From an uncultured Desulfovibrionaceae bacterium (GTDB taxonomy: Bacteria; Desulfobacterota; Desulfovibrionia; Desulfovibrionales; Desulfovibrionaceae): a stretch of DNA of 6,001 nt. The position numbers were made by a program, and so were the translations under genes. The notes beneath the pieces were generated by a model, which did not search any database, was not told the DNA's origin, and saw only the letters and a list, made by a program, of their open reading frames with translations. This document shows, one piece after another, positions 1-4,908 of this stretch. Numbering within the stretch: the stretch's first letter is position 1; each line of letters starts with the position of its first letter. The stretch is from the NCBI GenBank assembly GCA_947178315.1, contig CAMWXW010000039.1, positions 1 to 6,001 on the forward strand, read 5' to 3'.

Positions 1-1636
1 GTCCAAGTCTTCGTCTTCTATCCTCTTCATATTCTGAATACGAACCTTCAAAAAATTCTACTGTAGAATCTCCTTCAAAGGCGAGAATATGTGTGGCTAT
101 TCTATCTAAAAACCATCTATCATGGCTTATAATAAGAGCACAACCTGCAAAGTTATCGATAGCTGACTCAAGAGCTTGTAATGTGTTTACATCAAGATCG
201 TTTGTTGGCTCATCTAAGAGAAGTATATTTGCTCCCTCTTGAAGAAGACATGCAAGGTGAACACGATTACGTTCTCCACCTGAAAGCACATCTACTAATT
301 TTTGCTGATCTGAACCTGTAAAATTAAAACGTGAACAATAGGCTCGTGCATGGATATCTTTTGTTCCAAGCTTTACCACTTCTTGTCCTCGACTAATGAT
401 ATCAAAGACTGTTTTACCCGGTGTAAGAGAACTACGGGATTGATCGACAAATGCAAGCTTTACTGTTTCTCCAAGAGAAAGTGTCCCAGAATCAGGCTCT
501 TCAATACCTGCTATTAGCTTAAAGAGTGTTGTTTTTCCTGCTCCATTAGGCCCGACGATACCAACAATAGCATTGGGAGGAAGAACAAAGGAAAGATTCT
601 CAAATAATAACTTATCTCCCATAGATTTTGATATATTTGTTGCCTCTATAACTTTTTTACCAAGACGTGGTCCAGGGGGAATATAAATCTCTAAGTCATC
701 TGCACGAGCTGCACTTTCATGTGAAAGCATAGCTTCATAGGAGTTTATACGAGCTTTACTCTTTGCATGTCTTCCTTTTGGAGACATCTGTATCCATTCA
801 AGCTCTCTACGCAATGTCTTTTGTCGTTCCTGCTCAACTTTTTCTTCTTGAGCTAAACGAGCTTCTCGTTGCTGTAACCATGAAGAATAGTTACCTTTCC
901 ATGGAATACCACGACCTCTATCAAGCTCTAATATCCAACCGGCAACATTATCTAAGAAATATCTATCGTGTGTTACAGCAATAACCGTCCCTGGGAATGT
1001 GCTTAAATAACGCTCAAGCCATGCTACAGACTCTGCATCTAAATGGTTGGTTGGCTCATCTAACAACAAGATATCAGGATTTTGCAGGAGTAAACGACAC
1101 AACGCAACCCTACGCTTCTCCCCACCGGAAATTTCACTGACTTGAGAATCTCCAGGAGGACATCGCAATGCAGACATAGCCATATCAAGTCGTGAATCGA
1201 TATCCCATGCATTGTGTGCGTCCATTGCTTCTTGAACACGTGCTTGTTTTTCTATCAGAGAGTCCATCTCTTCTGGTGTCATTTCATTAGCAAATGCTTC
1301 ATTTATTGCATTGAACTCAGCAATGAGATCCATCACCTCTCGAACACCATCTTCTACAACTTCACGAACAGTACGAACTTCATTTTGTAATGGTTCTTGC
1401 TCTAAATACCCTATTGTATATCCTGGTGAACATGATACTGTTCCATCAAATTCTGTATCTACACCAGCAAGTATTTTTAATAGTGAACTCTTCCCTGAAC
1501 CATTGAGACCAAGAACTCCTATTTTTGCACCATAAAAATAGGATAATGAAATATCTTTTAATACCTCTTTTTGACCATGTCGTTTTGTTACGCGCGACAT
1601 AGAATAGATTATTTTATCAATTGGTTCATTTGCCAT
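1..1636 (-). CDS. ettA: Energy-dependent translational throttle protein EttA (ABC-F ATPase), 3' end beyond window
   Basis: A ribosome-associated ABC-F ATPase with two ABC domains and no membrane part. The family binds the ribosomal E site and gates the first elongation step according to ATP/ADP ratio. The frame is open from ATG 1636 to the window edge: 545 codons, no frameshift. ABC1 has Walker A GLNGSGKS (residues 43-50), signature SGGEKRR from S170 and Walker B LLLDEPTNHLD with catalytic E194. ABC2 has GPNGAGKT (362-369), signature SGGER from S452 and LLLDEPTNDLD with E476. The linker holds the basic SPKGRHAKSKAR stretch (285-296), which matches the P-site tRNA interaction motif. The two glutamates sit six residues after E188 and E470 of E. 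coli EttA, so spacing is conserved and only about 15 residues should be missing. The translation ends YEEDRRRRLG, matching the family's C-terminal region. The start is supported by a GGGGGA ribosome site that overlaps the lepB stop, so the two genes are probably co-transcribed and translationally close. Other ABC-F members (Uup, YbiT) fit less well because of the near full-length EttA match. Confidence 0.95.
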   Translation of the reverse strand, partial: MANEPIDKIIYSMSRVTKRHGQKEVLKDISLSYFYGAKIGVLGLNGSGKSSLLKILAGVDTEFDGTVSCSPGYTIGYLEQEPLQNEVRTVREVVEDGVREVMDLIAEFNAINEAFANEMTPEEMDSLIEKQARVQEAMDAHNAWDIDSRLDMAMSALRCPPGDSQVSEISGGEKRRVALCRLLLQNPDILLLDEPTNHLDAESVAWLERYLSTFPGTVIAVTHDRYFLDNVAGWILELDRGRGIPWKGNYSSWLQQREARLAQEEKVEQERQKTLRRELEWIQMSPKGRHAKSKARINSYEAMLSHESAARADDLEIYIPPGPRLGKKVIEATNISKSMGDKLLFENLSFVLPPNAIVGIVGPNGAGKTTLFKLIAGIEEPDSGTLSLGETVKLAFVDQSRSSLTPGKTVFDIISRGQEVVKLGTKDIHARAYCSRFNFTGSDQQKLVDVLSGGERNRVHLACLLQEGANILLLDEPTNDLDVNTLQALESAIDNFAGCALIISHDRWFLDRIATHILAFEGDSTVEFFEGSYSEYEEDRRRRLG

Positions 1637-1642
1637 ATCTTT

Positions 1643-1648
1643 TCCCCC
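1643..1648 (-). promoter_or_regulatory. Ribosome binding site of ettA overlapping the lepB stop codon
   Basis: On the minus strand the lepB stop TAG runs straight into GGGGGA, followed by six bases and the ettA ATG. The G-rich Shine-Dalgarno shares its first base with the lepB stop codon, which argues for one transcript and for ettA initiation by ribosomes finishing lepB. Confidence 0.7.
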
Positions 1649-2268
1649 TATTCTATTTTACTACCTATCCTATTAAATCGAATTTTATTCCAAAATCCAC
1701 CTTCTGCTCCACTTGCCCAAGACCAATAGATACGCCATGCTTTACCTACTATTGCCTCACGTTTTACAAAACCCCAATATCGAGAATCTTCTGAATTATC
1801 TCGATTATCACCAAGTACAAAATAGGAATCTTGTGGAACTACAATCGGACCAAATGTATCTGCTATGTACCGATTATCATATTCCGGATTTTCATAATGG
1901 ACATAGGATTCTTCTACAGGCTCTCCATTTCTATAAAGAACTTTATTTTTTAGTTCTATTGTATCTCCAGGGAGTCCTATGATACGTTTGATATAATCTT
2001 TACTTGGGTCTTCTGGATAACGAAATACAGCGACATCTCCAAATTGAGGATCAGAAATTGGAATTAGAATTGAGTCTGTAAAAGGTACACGTATTCCATA
2101 TAAAAATTTATTAACAAGAATATGATCTCCTATTTGGAGTGTCTGTAACATAGATGCAGAAGGAATACGATATGCCTGAACTATGAAGAGACGGATAACC
2201 ATTGCAAGTGCAACTGCTATAACAAAAGCCTCTATATATTCTAAAACGATATTTTTTTGTAGTCGCAT
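1648..2268 (-). CDS. lepB: Signal peptidase I
   Basis: A membrane-anchored serine protease that removes signal peptides from exported proteins on the outer face of the inner membrane, using a Ser-Lys dyad. The 206-residue protein has one N-terminal membrane segment (about residues 7-30), then box B PSASM with catalytic Ser39, the GDHILVNKF stretch (47-55), box D KDYIKRIIGLPGD with general-base Lys94, and box E GDNRDNSEDSRYWG (153-166). These are all the family's diagnostic boxes, so it should be active. It is shorter than the 324-residue E. coli enzyme, which has two membrane segments and an added domain, but normal for the minimal one-anchor type. An oddity is Q42 in SMLQTL, where E. coli has Pro (SMMPTL). 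The ATG at 2268 follows GGAA at eight bases. It leads a two-gene unit with ettA, 11 bases downstream. A sigma70-like promoter and a small leader hairpin precede it. Confidence 0.95.
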   Translation of the reverse strand: MRLQKNIVLEYIEAFVIAVALAMVIRLFIVQAYRIPSASMLQTLQIGDHILVNKFLYGIRVPFTDSILIPISDPQFGDVAVFRYPEDPSKDYIKRIIGLPGDTIELKNKVLYRNGEPVEESYVHYENPEYDNRYIADTFGPIVVPQDSYFVLGDNRDNSEDSRYWGFVKREAIVGKAWRIYWSWASGAEGGFWNKIRFNRIGSKIE

Positions 2269-2302
2269 AAAAGATATTCCAATATATGAGATTTTACAAC
2301 AC

Positions 2303-2324
2303 GTGCTACATAAAGAAATAGCAC
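2303..2324 (-). repeat. Inverted repeat in the lepB leader
   Basis: A perfect 6-bp inverted repeat, GTGCTA / TAGCAC, with a 10-base loop lies between the predicted lepB promoter and its start. No T run follows on the minus strand, so it does not look like an intrinsic terminator. It could form a 5' UTR hairpin or be chance in AT-rich DNA. Confidence 0.4.
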
Positions 2325-2341
2325 AACATCAGATCTACTAC

Positions 2342-2370
2342 ATTATTATATAATTATAGTATAAAGTCAA
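2342..2370 (-). promoter_or_regulatory. Probable sigma70-type promoter of lepB-ettA
   Basis: Read on the minus strand: TTGACT (2370-2365), 17-base AT-rich spacer, AATAAT (2347-2342). Several overlapping TATAAT-like hexamers lie in the same run, so the exact -10 is uncertain (a TATAAT is present but at 14-base spacing). Transcription from here would give a leader of about 65-70 bases before lepB. Confidence 0.55.
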
Positions 2371-2420
2371 GATTTCACATAGTATTGAATAGCTTATACT
2401 TACTCAATATTACTCTGCTT

Positions 2421-3428
2421 CTATCCATTTGTACAAAATTCTCTGATATAAGAACATAACTCTTCTAAGTGAGTCTCTCCAAAACGTTTAGGGTGTGTCA
2501 TAGGTAACTCATCAATGCGTTTTTCTGATAAAATATATCTTACTTTATCCCCTCCCCCTGGTACACCCCATCTCGCTGGAGAGTGTCCTTTATTATAGGG
2601 GTAGCAAGCTATAATTTTTTTATTCAGTAAGCCTGCTATATGTGTCGGCCCTGACGAACTCCCTATAAAAATATCACATGCGTCTATCAATGCAACTAAG
2701 GTAGAGAGATCAGATGTATTCACAAAAAGAAGACATCTTTCTAATTCAGTGGGAAGAGAACGCATAATGCCTTCTCCTTTTTCTCTATCAAATTCACTCA
2801 CTACAACAATAATAGCAACATGTGGGAAGCGTGCATGTATCGTCTGCAATATCGTTGGATAAAATGAATCTGCAATAACCTTACTTGAACCTTCTTTTAT
2901 AGGAGAAAGAACTATGATTTTCTTACCACGTTCAAGAAATGGTTGTAATATATCCTGTACCATATCCTTCTTCTCTATTGAATATGGTATTGGTTGTTCT
3001 GGTAAAAAAGAGGACTCTATATTGATGCTAGAAGTGGATCGAATTCCTTTTATATAGTCAAGCATCTTTTGGGTTTCTGTACGCTCCTTAAAAGAAAAGG
3101 TTCGTATTCTATCAAAGAAGGAACGTTGTCTCCACATACCATATCTGTGTTGTATTGAGACACCTTCTACAGCTTTATAAAATATATCATCTTGTTTATT
3201 CAAAAGAATTGCATAGTCGACGTCTGTAAAAGGGAGGGCATCTGATGAGTCATACACTCTACATTCATCTACACAAGGTAGTAATGACGCTAATGAGTAG
3301 ACAAGAGGACTCACTACAAGAACGATATGATGATTAGGAAGCTTTTCACGAACTGCATATATTGCTGGGATTGAACATATAAAATCGCCTATCCGATCTG
3401 TTCTATAGATAACACATAGTGCTTTCAC
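2421..3428 (-). CDS. Family 9 glycosyltransferase (ADP-heptose:LPS heptosyltransferase-like)
   Basis: Probable GT9 enzyme of lipopolysaccharide assembly, transferring heptose or a related sugar to core or O-chain on the cytoplasmic side of the inner membrane. The 335-residue length is normal for GT9, a GT-B fold. The N-terminus RTDRIGDFICSIPAI (residues 9-23) is the classic acceptor-side motif, with D15 in the place of the catalytic Asp of WaaC. The C-terminal donor-binding half shows DLSTLVALIDACDIFIG followed by SSSGPTHIAG (257-266, H263) and a W-G-VPGGG segment. I choose GTG 3428 because AGGAAGGA sits eight bases upstream and conserved sequence starts right there. The frame stays open upstream to 3536, but those 36 codons read through tRNA-Leu and cannot be real. 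No other LPS gene is adjacent, so donor and acceptor cannot be told. The paralogues WaaC, WaaF and WaaQ cannot be separated here, so no gene symbol is given. Transcription may continue from the tRNA. Confidence 0.85.
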   Translation of the reverse strand: MKALCVIYRTDRIGDFICSIPAIYAVREKLPNHHIVLVVSPLVYSLASLLPCVDECRVYDSSDALPFTDVDYAILLNKQDDIFYKAVEGVSIQHRYGMWRQRSFFDRIRTFSFKERTETQKMLDYIKGIRSTSSINIESSFLPEQPIPYSIEKKDMVQDILQPFLERGKKIIVLSPIKEGSSKVIADSFYPTILQTIHARFPHVAIIVVVSEFDREKGEGIMRSLPTELERCLLFVNTSDLSTLVALIDACDIFIGSSSGPTHIAGLLNKKIIACYPYNKGHSPARWGVPGGGDKVRYILSEKRIDELPMTHPKRFGETHLEELCSYIREFCTNG

Positions 3429-3492
3429 GTAGACCGTCCTTCCTAAATAATACACAAATTTTATATTAAGAGAAATGAATTCAAAAGAAGTG

Positions 3493-3579
3493 TGGTACCG
3501 AGAACGGGACTTGAACCCACACGAGCATACGCTCACTACCCCCTCAAGATAGCGTGTCTACCAATTCCACCACCTCGGT
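3493..3579 (-). tRNA. tRNA-Leu (anticodon GAG), CCA encoded
   Basis: Decodes CUC and CUU leucine codons. The molecule folds fully by eye: 7-bp acceptor stem ACCGAGG / TCTCGGT (last pair G-U), a D arm with GTG/CAC stem and AATTGGTAGA loop, 5-bp anticodon stem CTATC / GGTAG around loop TTGAGGG with anticodon GAG (3545-3543), a 15-base variable arm with GAGC/GCTC hairpin that marks a class II tRNA, and a T arm GTGGG-TTCAAGT-CCCGT with two wobble pairs at its base. The discriminator is A (3496), as expected for leucine, and CCA is genome-encoded (3495-3493). Total 87 bases including CCA. A promoter lies directly upstream, and the GT9 gene begins 65 bases downstream with no terminator between. Confidence 0.96.
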
Positions 3580-3593
3580 ATTCCATGTTTATA

Positions 3594-3622
3594 GGTATAC
3601 CCTATTTTTACGAATAATGCAA
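3594..3622 (-). promoter_or_regulatory. Promoter of tRNA-Leu
   Basis: On the minus strand TTGCAT (3622-3617), a 17-base spacer and TATACC (3599-3594) lie just before the tRNA 5' end at 3579, leaving a leader of only a few bases. The -10 sits inside a short inverted repeat, ATAGG/CCTAT (3591-3605), with five bases between arms. Confidence 0.6.
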
Positions 3623-3685
3623 GAAAGAAAGTGAAAAATATATTATTTTCTACAGTAATGCTCTAAGATAGCTCTTTAAGAATAC

Positions 3686-3985
3686 TTAATATAACTCATC
3701 TCCTAAATTGACATCATAGAGAACAGGCTCTGATAATCCCTCATATAATAGCTGTGGTTTTTCTGTTTGTCTTTTTGCAGTATTAGGAAGACGGGTCGGT
3801 GCTTTTACAATGAGAGTTACTTTTTTCCTCTTACCATCTCTTTCAGTAATCATTCCTTCAAGAACGTAGCTCTCTCCAGGATTTACTTTATAAATAGTCC
3901 GTTGCTCGTATGTATTGGCATACGAAATAGTACTCATATATATCATCAAAATACTTGCTAGTATCAATATTCTACTTTTTTTCAT
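3686..3985 (-). CDS. Small secreted protein of unknown function
   Basis: I do not recognise a family. The 99-residue product has a textbook Sec signal peptide: MKKSR basic start, hydrophobic run of about residues 6-20 and a probable type I cleavage after SYA (residue 23). The mature part is about 76 residues, predicted periplasmic, without cysteines. It has a TIYKVNPGESYVLEG segment, a Lys/Arg-rich middle (GKRKKVTLIVKAPTR) and an acidic end, DVNLGDELY. The alternating polar/hydrophobic pattern suggests a small beta fold; that is inference. I prefer the ATG at 3985, because AAGAAGG lies eight bases upstream and it gives a clean signal peptide. An in-frame ATG at 4012, preceded by AAGG, would add nine residues, and the ATG at 3991 is too close to the ribosome site. 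It stands alone between tRNA-Leu and the divergent cytochrome c3 gene. Confidence 0.75.
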   Translation of the reverse strand: MKKSRILILASILMIYMSTISYANTYEQRTIYKVNPGESYVLEGMITERDGKRKKVTLIVKAPTRLPNTAKRQTEKPQLLYEGLSEPVLYDVNLGDELY

Positions 3986-4035
3986 ACTCATTACCTTCTT
4001 ACCTATATTCATGCTACCTTAATATATACTCTATA

Positions 4036-4064
4036 AATGTAGGTATCGAGAGAGCGTTTTTCAA
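4036..4064 (-). promoter_or_regulatory. Candidate promoter of the small secreted protein gene
   Basis: On the minus strand TTGAAA (4064-4059), 17-base spacer, TACATT (4041-4036), 50 bases before the ATG at 3985. The -10 matches the consensus at four of six positions; the surrounding AT richness makes chance matches likely. Confidence 0.4.
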
Positions 4065-4312
4065 TATACAGGAATGTTTTTTGCTACATCTTATAGCTAT
4101 TTTTATAAATAGAGCATTGTAATTACGTTACATTTTGTGTACAATGGTACTGTGTGATATATTCAAGAGCTATGTATACCACGTTCCCCGTTGTTCACAT
4201 GCGTTTCGTGATACTCGCATAATTGTGTATAGATTTATCTTTTAATGCATCTATGTCTTTATACGCAACATATGCATATATTGTTCATTTATGTATAAAT
4301 AGATGAATTATA

Positions 4313-4342
4313 TTGACAATCTATGCTCTATTTTGGTACACT
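4313..4342 (+). promoter_or_regulatory. Promoter of cytochrome c3 gene
   Basis: A perfect -35 TTGACA (4313-4318), an 18-base spacer and TACACT (4337-4342), four of six to TATAAT, place the start of transcription near 4349 and give a leader of about 25 bases before ATG 4373. The consensus -35 fits high, housekeeping-type expression. Confidence 0.6.
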
Positions 4343-4360
4343 TTATATGTAATTATTACA

Positions 4361-4375
4361 GGAGTATCGTTAATG
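4361..4375 (+). promoter_or_regulatory. Ribosome binding site that fixes the cytochrome c3 start
   Basis: AGGAG begins at 4360, with GGAG at 4361-4364, and is followed by eight bases and ATG 4373. The same frame is open from an ATA/ATG-like codon region at 4313, but that stretch overlaps the -35 element and would bury the signal peptide, so ATG 4373 is the start. Confidence 0.7.
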
Positions 4376-4804
4376 AAAAAGTTAATCGTATTCACCTTGC
4401 TTGCATTTGTTGGTTTTGTATCTACATACATACAAACTGCTATCAGTGCACCACAGCCTGCTGTTCCCACAGCACCTATAAAGATGGACTATACAACAAA
4501 TCCTGCTAAAGTTGTTATGTTCTCTCACCAAGATCACAAAGATCTTCAATGCGTTGAGTGTCATCACCCTGTTAAACGAGATGGTGGGCAAGTCTCTTAT
4601 AAAAAATGTAGCTCTTCTGGTTGTCATGACATCAAAGGAAGAAGCCAAGAGCCTTTAAGCTACTATCAAGTAATGCATAACAAAAATCCTTCTGAAGGAT
4701 ACTCAACTTGTATGTCTTGTCATACAGAAAATGCAAAGACTGCAAGCAAAGAAAAGAAAAAAGCTCTTGTTGCTTGTGTAGGTTCTGGTTGTCACGCTAA
4801 ATAG
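4373..4804 (+). CDS. Cytochrome c3, tetraheme class III, periplasmic
   Basis: A small periplasmic four-heme c-type cytochrome, the central low-potential electron carrier between periplasmic hydrogenases or formate dehydrogenases and transmembrane redox complexes in Desulfovibrio relatives. The 143-residue precursor has a Sec signal peptide MKKLIVFTLLAF... with likely cleavage after AIS (residue 25), leaving a mature start APQPAV, like the APKAPA start of D. vulgaris c3. Heme sites are CVECH (60-64), CSSSGCH (79-85), CMSCH (113-117) and CVGSGCH (135-141), the alternating CX2CH / CX4CH pattern of the family. All four distal ligands are present: H52 and H55 in FSHQDH, H65 in CHHP and H102 in VMHNKN, matching H22, H25, H35 and H70 of the D. 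vulgaris protein. Mature length of about 118 residues is normal. Lysines cluster near heme 4 (KEKKK, 126-130), consistent with the docking surface used for partners. The gene is monocistronic, with its own promoter and terminator. No heme-maturation or redox partner gene is adjacent. Confidence 0.96.
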   Translation: MKKLIVFTLLAFVGFVSTYIQTAISAPQPAVPTAPIKMDYTTNPAKVVMFSHQDHKDLQCVECHHPVKRDGGQVSYKKCSSSGCHDIKGRSQEPLSYYQVMHNKNPSEGYSTCMSCHTENAKTASKEKKKALVACVGSGCHAK

Positions 4805-4815
4805 CGTTTAGTATG

Positions 4816-4850
4816 TACCCCATTGTATATTTACTATGGGGTATCTTTAT
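4816..4850 (+). terminator. Intrinsic terminator of the cytochrome c3 gene
   Basis: A perfect 8-bp stem, TACCCCAT (4816-4823) and ATGGGGTA (4836-4843), with a 12-base loop, begins 12 bases after the stop codon and is followed by a T-rich tail TCTTTATTTATCTT. It is well placed to end the c3 transcript. The T run is interrupted, so efficiency is uncertain. Confidence 0.75.
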
Positions 4851-4858
4851 TTATCTTA

Positions 4859-4888
4859 TTACCTTTTACTATGTGTAGAAATTATACG
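4859..4888 (+). promoter_or_regulatory. Weak candidate promoter of the coiled-coil protein gene
   Basis: TTACCT (4859-4864), 18-base spacer and TATACG (4883-4888) lie between the c3 terminator and ATG 4909. Both elements are imperfect. If real, transcription starts near 4895, which would exclude a GTG start at 4888. Confidence 0.3.
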
Positions 4889-4908
4889 TGGAAGATTGTG
4901 AAGGCACT

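Larger units (their letters stand above)
3986..4372. other. Divergent AT-rich intergenic region
   Basis: About 387 bases separate the start codons of two divergent genes for exported proteins. I see no credible gene here: open frames are very short or are upstream extensions of cytochrome c3. It contains a candidate promoter toward each side, an AT hairpin CTATTT/AAATAG (4097-4112, 4-base loop), an ATGCG/CGCAT inverted repeat (4199-4220, 12-base loop) within the least AT-rich part, and TATGCATA-type palindromes near 4270. The stretch of about 4140-4300 is longer than two simple promoters need, so regulator sites or a small RNA are possible, but neither is shown by the sequence. Confidence 0.5.

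Noticed and set aside
763..1535. Two plus-strand open frames of 73 and 74 codons (763-984 and 1311-1535)
   Set aside because: Both lie inside ettA on the opposite strand, have no ribosome site and give low-complexity translations; the conserved EttA frame explains the region.
1713..1982. Plus-strand open frame of 89 codons inside lepB
   Set aside because: Antisense shadow of a gene with all signal peptidase boxes; no start context or recognisable product.
2381..2420. Possible terminator after the glycosyltransferase gene (TATTGA/TCAATA repeat)
   Set aside because: Short AT-only stem with a loop of about 13 bases and no T run on the minus strand; not convincing.
3638..3656. AT-rich hairpin GAAAATA/TATTTTC between the small secreted gene and the tRNA
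   Set aside because: Stem is almost all A-T with a bulge; it could be a weak terminator but cannot be told from background composition.
3767..3961. Plus-strand open frame of 64 codons opposite the small secreted protein
   Set aside because: The minus-strand frame has a proper signal peptide and ribosome site; this one has neither.
4131..4165. CRP/FNR, HcpR or Rex-like operator near TTGTGTACAA and TGTGTGATAT
   Set aside because: Half-site resemblance only; no full TTGTGA-N6-TCACAA palindrome is present.
4313..4372. N-terminal extension of cytochrome c3 to 4313
   Set aside because: It begins on the TTGACA -35 element, adds 20 residues before a perfect signal peptide, and ATG 4373 has AGGAG at the right distance.
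4303..4509. Plus-strand open frame of 68 codons overlapping cytochrome c3
   Set aside because: Runs out of frame across the c3 promoter and signal peptide; Cys/Tyr-rich translation is a frame artefact.
4888..4908. GTG start seven codons upstream for the coiled-coil protein
   Set aside because: No ribosome site before it and it overlaps a possible -10 element; ATG 4909 has AAGG upstream.
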